A DNA stretch of 43,782 nt from Pleurotus djamor (taxonomy: Eukaryota; Basidiomycota; Agaricomycetes; Agaricales; Pleurotaceae): NCBI GenBank assembly GCA_029747585.1, contig JAPEVF010000305.1, positions 8,752 to 52,533 of the forward strand, in the 5' to 3' direction. This document shows positions 34,184 through 43,782 of the stretch, piece by piece. Made by a program: the position numbers and the translations under genes. Position 1 is the first letter of the stretch; each line of letters begins with the position of its first letter. Below the pieces are notes generated by a model that was not told the DNA's origin, made no database searches, and saw only the letters and a program-made list of their open reading frames with translations.

Positions 34184-34360
34184 TACTGCCTCTCATCGCG
34201 GCATTCGGTAGACTCATTACGCTTGAGCTCGAAGGAGCTAAGCGAGTGCATACATCTAGTCCCGTAGGTCACCCTACACGATGCGAGCATCTTTGTCGAC
34301 AGAGAGACGAAAGCCCTTCTCAACCTCATGGAGGTGGCCGAGATATCGCATTCAGGCGTG
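34184..34360 (+). pseudogene. Possible F-box C-terminal relic
   Basis: Reads SVDSLRLSSKELSECIHLVP, a stop, then VTLHDASIFVDRETKALLNL. The spacing of leucines and the FVDxET piece resemble the C-terminal repeats of agaricomycete F-box proteins. It has an internal stop and no F-box. Weak call. Confidence 0.25.
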
Positions 34361-35144
34361 GATTAGAGTATAGCACGTCCCTTTTCAATGGCGAACCCCC
34401 CCCGAGTATCTCTTCGTCTTCAACACCCGGCTTGTCGTCTCCCAGTACCCCTTCTGTTCTCGTCTAGCCAAAATCACGCTCGTCCGGGGGATTGAGGTAC
34501 TCGCGTCGGTGTGGGGTTACCAACCCATCTTTGACCAGTAGCAGGGAGCCATCCCGTTCTTTGCAAGAGCTCAGCAGATTTTCAAGGATTCAAGCGTTCG
34601 GGTACTCACCGGCACCGTTAGATGGATTTAAGCACTTCGTTGGACCAAGCCCCCTCCGGCTTGCGTGTCGCTTGAAGGCTGGCTTAGACCTTTGCTTTAT
34701 CGTTGTGTAGCGGGGATTCTGGTCTTGAAGTGGGACATAGCTTGTTGGTTCGAGCAGCGTAAAATCGCGTTGAGAATTAGTGACGGAGAAAGAAACTCAA
34801 ATGAGTGGTCACAGTGGGTAGAGTCACTGTCTGGGACCGTACACGTGGGATAGACTGTACCCACGTGATCGCTGTCATCGGTCGCCTCAGGAGTCAGGAG
34901 GCTTTCTCGTTCTTTTGCTGCTGACTCTGCCAGGCGAAAATTCTTATAACTACTCTATGTGCTAACCCGAAGAGCACCTGGAATATCCACGCCGGCTCAA
35001 GAAAATAAACACCGACCGGCGAGGAGACACTGCATGTCGTCAACACGATTGCGCAAGATAGGGGATCGGAAGTGGACAAGCAGTGCACCGTTCAAGGGGT
35101 ATATAATCACTGTCAACCCAGAGTGCTAGCGAACCATTTCCCCC

Positions 35145-36031
35145 ATGTCTAGTTTTTCCATCCAGCCTTGTGAACTCGGATGGAAGGCTGAACCTGCCTA
35201 CTCTGCGTGGACCCCTTTCCACAGAAAATGCCTCGAACGTAAACGGCCATACAATGTCGGTGATATCATAGATGTTGGCAACGTATTGCGCAGCGAAACG
35301 TGCCATCTAATCTTGACGAATTGCCGCATCATCATACGACCCGAGTTGGTCAATCTTTACGAGCAGCTTACATCGTCGTCCTCTGACTTGGATAATCAAT
35401 GTCGCGGGCGTCGTTTGGAAGGACCTTCGGGGTCTGGTGAGTCGAACATTCCGTTAATCTTTTCAACTTCTAATACCTACCCTAGGAAAATTGTGCTCGC
35501 TCATATATATCATCGCCAGACACATTTACGAACGCAAAACATTCCTATACTTCAATCACATCGGCGTCATGTACCTCATCTCTCCCGAGGGCGTATACAC
35601 ATACACACGACCAACATTCGAGGGGTATGAAGCCTGCGTTCAACCGCTGTTACCACCGGAATCCCCTCGCCTGTGGGCACTTGTTGCTTCACGCTACAAT
35701 GGCTTCGTGACCGACGTTCCACTCAACCTTCTAACGCCCGAGCTGTTCCTTGTCTACGCTTCGTCCACGTCGTCTTGTAATCACAAGCCCCTCCTCGACA
35801 ACAGCGTCCTTGATGGACCGCCAATAATCTTGAAACCATGGTCCCCTCGGGAGCTGCGGAAATACCTGTGAGTATCCCTGGCTTGCAANTTTTTTGTAAT
35901 CCTCTCACCACATTTATTTCAGGTCCAAACTCATTCAAATCCATGGACGACGCATTGGTCCTAAAACGTTTTCGAAAATCTNACGTTACCTTTGGCCCNG
36001 ACGATCGAGATATCTTGAGGGCCTTGTATGA
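35145..36031 (+). CDS. P-loop NTPase-like protein of a fungal expanded (RHS/Crinkler-associated) family
   Basis: Three exons, 35145-35436, 35486-35867 and 35923-36031, 260 aa. The N-terminus (PFHRKCLERKRPYNVGDIID ... CHLILTNCRIIIRPELVNLY) resembles a segment I recall in basidiomycete P-loop proteins linked to retrotransposon-hot-spot or Crinkler-type families. The Walker A motif is GPSGSGKL at about 93-100, split by a phase-1 intron inside the second glycine; the usual Thr/Ser after the Lys is Leu. It is followed by SLIYIIARHIYERKTFLYFN and a WALV segment that may hold the Walker B region. Exon 3 contains two N's (35994, 35999) and ends soon after KTFSKI, so the protein is probably short for the family. 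Function unknown; the family is often near telomeres or in variable regions. The assignment rests on pattern memory. Confidence 0.62.
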
Positions 36032-37197
36032 GGCGGAGAAGGGAACGTCCCGAAAAAAACAAATGACGAGCGCGAAATGTTAATGCTCGATCATTGACGA
36101 ATCTTTCTACCAATTCATTGTATCTACCCGCATCCCAACGAAATACGTTGTTCAATAGTTTTATCATTTCATTTCGGAGGAGGGGTGCAGCCCGATAAAC
36201 CTCGATGCCCCTGTCTTGTTTTCAACTTGGAAGTAAGCTGTGAGATCATCGCTGGCCAATCTCCGTCGTCTGATCCATCAAGATGAGTTGTGGCGCCTGT
36301 GGCCGTTTGTGTACTCCGACAATTTCTGACGTTCACTTAAACTAACTATTGGGACTTGTCGTTATACACGAGGAACTTTCTAACAAACTACAATGCCACT
36401 TCCCATCCGCCGCCTCCTCCAAGCCCGTCAGACCTCCTCCAGCTTCTACAACCTCCCAGCCTTCGCTGCCCCTTCCTGAGTCAGAGTTCGCCACCCTCAA
36501 AGAAGCGTTCTGGATCTTTCGAACCATATTTCCATCCGATGCTCTCACTTTGACCAACCCTAGCTTCCCTTCTACGGGCCTATCCCCATCCATCCATCGT
36601 CGTCGACGATGAAGGACATCTCCAGTATGCGGTCAACGTCTTGAAATGAGTCGACGGAAAGCTTGAACGCAGAGGTGGGATGAGCTGCGTTCGATGCGTG
36701 TTCGCAACCGACACCGGCGATCAACGACAATCTTCGTAACGTAGACGTGGTTCCCTACACTTCAGACTGTCTCCATGTGCCCTGTGGGCTTCGAGCTTGA
36801 AATCCATCAACGTAGACGAGGGCATGCTCTCCCCGATGCTCATCCGTGCGTGGACTACCAATGCGGCCATAAGGGTTCACAGATTAACAAACCACTCGCA
36901 GGGAGACTGGCGTTGGACTAGCTGAGGAGCTTAAACTTTGAATATGCTCTGAAAAGGTTCGCTCGCGATTGACCATATCTGTGGGAAGACGATGTAAGAA
37001 TATGGCAGAGGAAACCCACTAGGAATACAAGCTTACGAGGTCGACTATCCACCGAAACAAGAGAGTCATTCCCTTGTACAACGTCTACTATGTTATCACG
37101 GCTTGATCGGTGGAGCCTACGAGAACCCCGCCTCTCACGTATTCGGAGATGTGCATCTCTCCTTGTGATGGCTAGGATGCAGCTTCGGCTCGCCATA
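36032..37197. other. Intergenic stretch without a clear gene
   Basis: About 1.2 kb. Short plus-strand open pieces around 36390-36650 (a start MPLPIRRLLQARQTSSSF, and SIVVDDEGHLQYAVNVLK in another frame) look protein-like but cannot be joined convincingly. They may be a decayed gene. Confidence 0.35.
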
Positions 37198-37785
37198 CTA
37201 TCGCTCTATCAAGACAGGTGATAGTGGGTAGCTCTCAGTGCCTGTATACGCTGGGGGTGGGATCGAAGGTGTCTGAAGGAGAACGGTCATCAGTAATCAC
37301 AAAAGAAGAAATTTGAGAGAAAGCTGCTTACGGCGGCATCGTAGCTGGGCGGCGCATCGGGTAGTACAGGTGCTGGGGCTGGGGCTAGAGCACGGACTTG
37401 TTGCGCTTCCACGTCTTCGTAGACGACCCGAATAGTAGCGACCTATCCTGGAGGTAAGCAAGGTCTGAGTCTGTGATCAAAGAAGTCCGTACTCACAGGT
37501 CTATTGCTATTGTTCGGGAAATTGATTGTCCTTGGCTCCTCTCTAGGGATCGACATCGATATAGCTCGCCTTCGACGCAAGACAAGAATCCGAATCACAC
37601 AAAAGCAGACGAATATCGCTGGCGAATCGTTCAGTGGGGCTTCTATACATTGTGTTCGAAGGACACTTACCGACTATTCCACCAAAAATGGCGGAAGGAA
37701 CCGTACTTTTATCTCCATAGGCTGCGACGCCCGGAATGAAAATAGAAACAGAGAGAATGACAGTCGGGACGAAGATCGTAGACAT
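37198..37785 (-). CDS. Small single-pass membrane protein with two PPxY motifs
   Basis: Four exons: 37785-37671, 37618-37497, 37442-37332 and 37272-37198, exactly 140 codons plus stop. The N-terminus looks like a signal peptide (MSTIFVPTVILSVSIFIPGV); a second hydrophobic helix (AIFGGIVGAIFVCFCVIRILVL, about 32-53) is followed by RRRR as stop-transfer. The cytosolic tail has a Pro/Ala run and PPSY (110-113) and PPAY (122-125). PPxY motifs bind WW domains of Nedd4/Rsp5 ubiquitin ligases; yeast adaptors such as Rcr1/Rcr2 have this architecture (short lumenal end, one helix, PPxY tail). That this protein is such an adaptor is inference. The last two exons exist mainly to carry the two PPxY motifs. 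Confidence 0.7.
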
Positions 37786-38999
37786 TTTGATGCGTTGGGG
37801 GATCCAGAATATTACGGCGGGGACTTGAGTTACTCCAGCCTTTATAAGTACGTGCGGTTGTTTTTCTGCTCAAGTTACAGAAGGCCTGAAGCAGTACCGT
37901 GATCGTTCATCAAAGTCTGTTGGCATAGCGTTGGTTGTTGCTGTGCAGCTGCGTTATCATAACCTCGAAACTGCTTTCCGCAGGAAATTTGAACGGAACA
38001 GCCGAACCGCCAAGTTTGACGCTGTTCTGAGAAGAGATGAGTTAGNAAAAAATTGATGAGGGTTAAACGGATGATGAGTCTTACGAAAACCTTTGAGAGT
38101 CGAAGCTGTCCACGAGTCCACGCGTCTCATAATCTGGATCACGTGATTGCCGTTTACTTTCAGGGACACGCATCGCGCACGGACCCGTTCGACTTGGTCT
38201 ATGTCTTTTTGATTCTTGACGCAGCGCCAGCTCTTCTCCACATCATCAAAACAAACTTCTTGACTTCAAAACTGCTCGGAGGCCACTCCTGCTACTGTGA
38301 AGAAATGGGCTTTGGTCTGCTCAGTCCAATACTGCCAGTATGTGTCTGTCTGCGACGTGCTCGGTTTATCGTGGTTCACGCGGACATGTTGAAGGTACAA
38401 GGATGGGCTCAGGCCTCAGACAATCTTCATCGGACACTTGGTCACTAAGCCAAGGTCACGGAGCCTTGGTACGCTGAAAACGGTCCCCGTTTGCTCATGC
38501 GATGCTTTCTTTCAGCCTTTGGCATGCGGTATGATACTCCAAGGGTACAGTTATTTTGCGCATATAGGCCCCGTACTATCTGGCTGCTCGTTTGCTCGCC
38601 AGCAATATGTCTGGGTATCGAGGAATGAACGCAACCTCCGAGGCTAGATGAACTTTGGTTAGAGACTGGTTAAGCGTGACAAGCTTTTCGCGGTTGCGTG
38701 AGTCTATTTCGATCTGTTTCTGCTGATTTTGCACAATTCTTATATGAGTCAATTCCGAAGGGAAAGCGGTTGCACGACTCGAGAGAGGGTTGAAAAGTTT
38801 CCCCTTCACCGGATGCTAAGGGTGGCAATCGAAACTCATACTCTTGGTCATTCTTTGCCCCTCGTCTGTCTGGGGGGACGAGGAACCCTCGGAGCCTATT
38901 TGCCTCATCTGGTTGAACCATCGAACCATCGAACCAACTAACTATCGTACGAAGAAGGAGCAAGGAGGATGAACAAGAATGATGGCGACGAAGGAGATA

Positions 39000-39023
39000 T
39001 TAGGACTAGGACTAGGACTAGGG
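39000..39023. repeat. Short (ACTAGG)n hexanucleotide repeat
   Basis: The hexamer GGACTA/ACTAGG is repeated about four times in tandem, flanked by TATT and GACGTGG. Resembles but is not the TTAGGG telomere unit. Confidence 0.6.
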
Positions 39024-40255
39024 ACGTGGTGGAGCCTGAGCGAAGGAACGGACATTCATCGAACACTGGACCCGTACCCAGCCCCGCAATCATCATCCCA
39101 GAGAAGCAATCTCAATTTCGGGTCTTTCACGCATCAACCAACCTCGTCCTCTCGATCCTTTGCGTACCAACTAATCGATGAATTGATGGGTCGTCGGGGC
39201 TTTCATCGTCTCCGCCCGTGGCCCTGCCTCAGCTGCTCATGCTCATGCTGTCGTGGGACAAGTTGCTGAGCTCTCTGGGACGGGACGAGGAAGAAGCAGA
39301 CAAAAGGGGGGGAAGGAAACGACGAAGAAGGCCACGAAGACGAAGAACCCGAAGAGGAATACTAGAGACCATCCGTTCGGCGAAGGCGATGGTAACGAAG
39401 TGGGAGCGAGGACGGGATTCGGCAGTATGCGAGTACGCACCTCCCATCCGTCTGGACGTAAATTTGAACGCTCAAGTCGACGGGCACCGCAATCGCAAGA
39501 AGGATCTCAACGCCGGAAGCTTGAAGTTTGAAGATCCATTCAACCATTGGCCATCCCATCCCGCCTTCGTCTTACGGCTAGCCTTCTACTTCTCGAATTC
39601 AAGCGTCGTGAGCCTTTTGAGCTCAATAATGAGAAGCAATAGCGTGAGTTTTCCTGTGTTTTATTGACCATTGCATACGGTCCTAATACCTTACTCCCGA
39701 TAGAATGGCAATCAACCTTTGAAGGTCCTATGCAACATTTCGACCGATCGGTAACGCCTGGGGCTGCGTCCACGCGAAAGCGGGGCAAAGACATCTGGTT
39801 CGCGTTGCTTGAAGTACACCGCCACGCTACGGCGCAAGGAACAGGGACAGTGGGGGACGACGAAGACAAAGACGAAGAAGAGAACAGGTGGAGGTGACGG
39901 AGGTGGAAAATGACGACTGGACATCTGTGTGCAACAGAACCAATCACCTAGCAACGATTCAGATTGCCGCCACCGAGCTAATGCTCGTCGTCCTTTCGAG
40001 CAATTCAGTAAGAAGAAACATCGATGTCACCCCCATCATCAACACATCCTCTAGGCTCGCTCTGAGCCCTAGGATCCACGCGGGCATGTCCCCCGTACAC
40101 ATGCCTTCCCTCGATCCTTTGCACATCGCTAGATTGGTGACTTGCTGCGTCGCTGGCATCTGTCCTTCCTTTGTGCGCCCGTGTTTGTGCTACGATGATA
40201 CGGACCATCGAACTCTCAAAGCGCCAAACCACTGGATCATGGAGATGGGCTGAAA

Positions 40256-40385
40256 AGGAGAAGAGGACGGAGAAGGGAGAACTAGGAGAAGAGTAAGACA
40301 AAGAAGAGGAAACGAGGAAGAAGTAGAGGAGGAGGGGAAGACTTGGAGGACGGAGATGAAGACGAAGGGGACGATGAAGAGCGGA
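40256..40385. repeat. Purine-rich (GA) low-complexity block
   Basis: 130 bp almost wholly A and G on the plus strand, with GAAGA, GAGGA and GGAGA words. Can be read as acidic residues (EDGDEDEGDDEE) in one frame, but no gene around it is recognised. Confidence 0.55.
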
Positions 40386-41713
40386 TAGCTTTTCGACAAC
40401 GCTCTTCTGTCTCTTCGTTAATCCTTTTGACCCACCACGAGACTCTGCTGCTCAGAGGACCGCCCAACGTATTTTCGTCAGCATACCGAACTTTACACCT
40501 TCAGAACCGGGAGCATTTCTGTCCGACCCATATCAACTTCGAGCTCCTCGTTGCGGAGAATCCTTGGGCTTGGCTTTGATGAACACGACTTCCTACGTCT
40601 ACAAGAACTAAACGTTGGGGAGACAGCTAGAGCCGTTGTGCATCGTCATCCGTACATGGAAATATCCACTTAAGTCTCCCCAGCTCAACGTTGGGTATTC
40701 CCCACCAGCAAGTGACGACTCTTCCTTGTGGTTCGAAGGCTGCCGGCGCGAGGTTCGCGTGAAGTGGGACGGCCGGTCGGTTTCATGAGTCCAAGCGTTA
40801 AGCTTCGAGTACTCAAGCACGTACCGGCGATCTGCTCGACGCTCGAAGCACAGAGTTGGCTTCTGCCCCACCTTTCAACGAAAGGCTACGAAGCCATGGG
40901 GTCGTGATGACTTCAGCCGGAACGGAACTGCCTTCTAAAGCCGGAAACGCAGATGACCTGACAGGTGAGGAGAGCGGTTCCCTTCCACATCCTCAAATTT
41001 TGCTTTGTTCTCAGTATTATTCTCTCACTTCGTAGGCTTCAAATTAACGGGTATGGTGTTGTCATTGGTCACCGGTCAAGTCGTCCCGGTTATCAAACAC
41101 TTCTACCCATGTGCTACACCAGCTGAGCCACAACGCAAATTGAATATGTCGTCTCGCCTCCCAGTCGTCTGGTCCAACATGAACCTCAGACGCTAGCTTG
41201 ATTACATTAGGGAGGGAAGCCGCCGTCTCAATGAAAGCGATGGCAGGGCTGGCCTCTCGATCAGCGCTCTGTCAAAGCATCACTCGCGTTCCACGTGACG
41301 CATAACTCAAAGACCACAACCAAAAGTTAGAACGTACCGCTTTTGGCAAACCACGGATCCTTTCGTACCTTGCAAGGTACGACTCAGACCAACACCACTC
41401 CACTCCTTCGACACCTCTCAATCGACTCCCCAAAAGTGTCCAAGTCGGAAATGAGGAACCTGGAGCACCCGAGACAAGTCCACATCGAAGAAATTGCTCC
41501 CGAGTCGCTTCTCCGGCTCTCTGGTTTTTTGCTTCCTCTCTTCCAATGCGCGTTGACTGAGTGCTTCCTCGGGTACTATCCCCGAGACCCCGACGCAGCG
41601 TCACCTTGGAGCATGACGCATGAAGACAAAGTGGTATCGCTTTTGATGGATAGTCCACTATAAAGGCGGTCGCAAGGATCGAGGATGTGCACCACAAACC
41701 GATAACCATCATC

Positions 41714-42602
41714 ATGAAGCTCTCTGGTAAGTACTCAGGTTCTTGTGTCCGTTCAATTTCTCCAAAGTTTCTCATTTTCACGCGCTTAGCTTTGGCTATT
41801 GCCCTCTCTGTTGCCTTTGTGCAAGCAACGCTTGATGATGCCCGTATGTCTTCCCATATGCTTCACATGTCTTTGAAGCTGCTTGCTTAGCTACCCCTTG
41901 GCTTAGAATCTGCAAACGCTGTCGAAATACAGACTGGATACCCGGCCTGTAAACCCGTCGCGGCACCAGCGAGGTTCCAGCCTCTCGCCTTCAATTCGTC
42001 TGTGTTTATCTGGACTGGCGAGGTACCCACGCCTGGGGGGAATAACCCTCTTGGCGCACGAGGATTCCGCAAAGTTGTCGCATCTCCTTCCGGAAAATGT
42101 GCTACATGCGCTGAGATGATCGTTGCAGCGTAAGTATCATTCAGTATACACCGTTCACTGAGCAGCGTTGGGCTTTTGCTGATCTACGTCTTCTAGAGAC
42201 GATGCCGCCCAAGTCTTCGTGAACGGGAAATTAATCGGAGGAAGCAACGATTGGAGGGCTGGTTCTGTCCTCTTCACCGCGCTGAAGCCTTCTTCCAACG
42301 TCTTTGCGTTCCTCGGCAACAACACCCATGACCAAAGCGCAGCTGGCGTTGTGGCTACCATCAAGATCCACTACGCCGACGGGACCTCTGATACCATCGT
42401 CACTGATGAAACCTGGAAAACGCTTCGTGGAGTCGCACCTCCTGATGCCTTCACACAAGCGACCTTTGACGATCGCGCTTGGACTGCGGCTGCTTTCCAA
42501 TCCATCCCATCTCAAGTAACTCTCCCTCCCGTCCTCTCCCTTAGCCAATCCAACTGGATCTGGACGAGCGAGCGTCAGGGCTCGCCTGAAAATGGGGGGT
42601 GA
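41714..42602 (+). CDS. Secreted beta-sandwich (galactose-binding-like) protein, probably truncated
   Basis: Four exons: 41714-41726, 41790-41843, 41907-42129 and 42197-42602, 231 aa. The signal peptide MKLSALAIALSVAFVQA is built by joining a 13-nt first exon to exon 2. The domain reads FIWTGEVPTPGG, then GARGFRKVV, MIVAADDAAQVFVNGKLIGG, FAFLGNN and IKIHYADGTSDTIVTDETWK, the pattern of jelly-roll carbohydrate-binding domains found in secreted basidiomycete proteins and in alpha-L-rhamnosidases. No catalytic residues of an enzyme are seen. The end (SNWIWTSE) looks like the start of a second, similar domain that is cut by a stop at 42600-42602 just after a GGGGGG run, so either the gene is shortened or a base is miscounted there. 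Likely extracellular. Confidence 0.72.
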
Positions 42603-42836
42603 CGAAAGTAGTAAAATAAGATTCATGCCGAGATGGCCGAATCTTACTGTGGTCCCCAAAACATGACCGTCGCACTCAATCTTACTTATGACACGTGCTG
42701 CCAAGCCCCCGNCCCCCCGACGCCTCACCGACGAGCATGTAAGTAGTAGATAAGATCAATATTATCAAATACAGGACTATGTTCTATCTATAATATAATT
42801 ATATAGATAATTCATTGGATTTCGACTCGAGGGTTA

Positions 42837-43319
42837 CTAAAAGTTGATGTTCAGGGGCTCCATGTGTGAGTTGAAGGGGAGAGATAGCGCCGTTTCGAGG
42901 ACACCGGGTGGGTAAGGCCCATAAGGAGGACCAAGAGGGGTACCATCAAAGATATCGTAGAATAGCGCTGGTCCTCTGTCATTCGCCAAGGCAGTTGGGG
43001 GTGTCGGTACATCTTCTTGAGGCTCAGGAGCTTCAGGGATCGTCTCAGGAGGATCCAGGCCAAAGGAGAAGTCGGTTTGCTGAGCCTCAGGCTCGCTTTC
43101 GGTGTCCTCAGAGTCTGAGTCAGTAGTTTCGTCGTCGTCAAAAGCTCCATCAGAGAGGATTGATTTTCCCTTGATGGCGCGACCCCGTTGGGAACGAGAC
43201 TTGAGACCGCGAGGGAGCTTGTGCGGAGACGGAGTACCTGTCTCTAAGTCCTCGAGCGCTTTCTTGTGTTTTTCCCTTTTCGCATGCTTTGCCTTTTTGA
43301 CGCGAAGGTTCTTGTCCAT
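42837..43319 (-). CDS. Hypothetical protein, Lys-rich N-terminus and acidic centre
   Basis: 160 aa from the ATG at 43319; the frame is open a little further but reaches a stop without another ATG. The N-terminus is very basic (KKAKHAKREKHKKALED), a Ser/Asp/Glu-rich stretch follows (DDDETTDSDSEDTESEPE), then Pro-rich sequence and a Gly/Pro/Tyr-rich piece (GPPYGPYPPGV). It looks like a disordered, possibly nuclear or nucleolar protein. No family recognised. An N lies at 42712, just downstream of the stop. Confidence 0.5.
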   Translation of the reverse strand: MDKNLRVKKAKHAKREKHKKALEDLETGTPSPHKLPRGLKSRSQRGRAIKGKSILSDGAFDDDETTDSDSEDTESEPEAQQTDFSFGLDPPETIPEAPEPQEDVPTPPTALANDRGPALFYDIFDGTPLGPPYGPYPPGVLETALSLPFNSHMEPLNINF

Positions 43320-43540
43320 ACGCTTGCCCAAGGTGTTGTGATGATTTGGGAGTCCCCTTGCTTGTCAAGGGTTTCTGGTTGGGCACAATTGAAGCCTAAT
43401 ATTTACCGGTGTTTACATGCTTGTTGTTGACGCCTTTGCCAAACAGACAATATCTTATCTTATCTGCGTTGTAAAGGTTCGACCACCGTCAGCGTTTTAA
43501 CTCTCAGTATCCCTGGTCAATACACAACACCTACTCAAAA

Positions 43541-43782
43541 ATGTATGGTCAACCGTCAACAACACGTTAACGCTGAACGTTTGGGCGTCCAAACTCTGTT
43601 CTAACCTTAGGTATCCGACTGACCAGAGCTTGCGTTCTCGACTACATTCGGTCCTCTCGAAGACGGTACCATCCAAGACGACGAGGACGTATCTTATCAA
43701 CCACCCACGCGTAGGCTCATCAAATATTCCCTATGGCCGACCCTCTGCCACCTTTTGATTGTGTCAAACCCAGCGTTCGCAG
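43541..43782 (+). CDS. Partial gene running off the right edge
   Basis: Possible start: ATG TAT G at 43541-43547, GT donor at 43548, acceptor GACCAG ending at 43626, then an open frame to the last base: LAFSTTFGPLEDGTIQDDED, followed by PTRRLIKYSLWPTLCHLLIV. The joined frame has no stop. The hydrophobic end may be the start of a membrane helix. Family unknown; the splice model is tentative. Confidence 0.35.

Larger units (their letters stand above)
31443..35144. other. Long stretch without a convincing gene
   Basis: About 3.7 kb. It holds an ORF with an internal repeat (31730-32320), a possible F-box relic (34184-34360) and scattered minus-strand open segments around 32500-33300 that can be spliced for a short way (a segment ending RRINNL joined to LQAIPYRTHTSNVEV) but match no family I know. 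Arg-rich open frames at 33378-33692 are probably not coding. Confidence 0.4.
37786..41713. other. Long gene-poor stretch
   Basis: About 3.9 kb. Contains a short (ACTAGG)n tract, several GA-rich low-complexity blocks (39280-39360, 39850-39900, 40256-40385) and one N at 38046. Open frames up to 170 codons exist on both strands but show only low-complexity Arg/Lys or Asp/Glu runs. A minus-strand piece at 38241-38050 (RVRARCVSLKVNGNHVIQIM) looks somewhat protein-like but is isolated. Confidence 0.4.

Noticed and set aside
36600..36660. Possible chromodomain-like piece (VDDEGHLQYAVNVL)
   Set aside because: Too short and not supported by any surrounding retrotransposon sequence.
39000..39023. Internal telomere-like repeat
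   Set aside because: The unit is ACTAGG, not TTAGGG, and only about four copies are present.
39218..39667. 149-codon plus-strand ORF
   Set aside because: Dominated by Arg/Lys runs from a GA-rich block; no recognisable domain.

Overview
The window looks like nuclear DNA of an agaricomycete (mushroom-forming basidiomycete) from a draft assembly with scattered N's. The evidence is dense short spliceosomal introns (mostly 49-69 bp, GTRNGY...YAG with CTNAC-like branch points), several F-box/leucine-rich proteins of the basidiomycete type, a fungal GT90/CAP10 glycosyltransferase, a CBM19-like secreted protein and a bZIP factor with an ARNFR basic region. Gene models were spliced by eye; those called intact add up to whole codons with all introns removed. 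No tRNA, rRNA, CRISPR array or intact transposon was seen.

Left third (1-13.3 kb): an F-box gene (115-1785, +); a GRDP-like (DUF1399) gene (2415-4473, +); an aspartokinase-like gene with lost catalytic motifs but intact ACT domains (6243-4618, -); a RUS/DUF647 gene (8911-6848, -); an F-box gene broken by two apparent frameshifts (8989-10754, +), whose start lies 77 bp from the RUS start; and a second GRDP-like gene (11347-13264, +) with the same seven-exon structure as the first.

Middle (13.3-30 kb): a gene-free stretch holding scrambled F-box relics; a large bZIP transcription factor with an N-linked frameshift (15256-18322, +); a secreted CBM19-type protein (20437-19117, -); two divergent F-box genes (23590-22316, - and 24231-25496, +); a GT90 glycosyltransferase (26034-28129, +); and an F-box gene (29943-28314, -) that is an inverted paralogue of the first gene in the window, with a cluster of ACGCGT sites at its 5' end.

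Right third (30-43.8 kb): lower gene density. It holds a small Ala/Pro-rich protein with a hydrophobic C-terminus, a predicted mitochondrial protein, a P-loop NTPase of a fungal expanded family, a small membrane protein with two PPxY motifs, a secreted beta-sandwich-like protein that seems truncated, a Lys-rich/acidic hypothetical protein and the start of a gene running off the right edge. About 31.7-35.1 kb and 37.8-41.7 kb show no convincing gene.

There is no pathway-like operon. The main theme is local duplication and decay of accessory families (F-box, GRDP-like) around single-copy genes (RUS, bZIP, GT90). The most unusual single item is the pseudo-aspartokinase.
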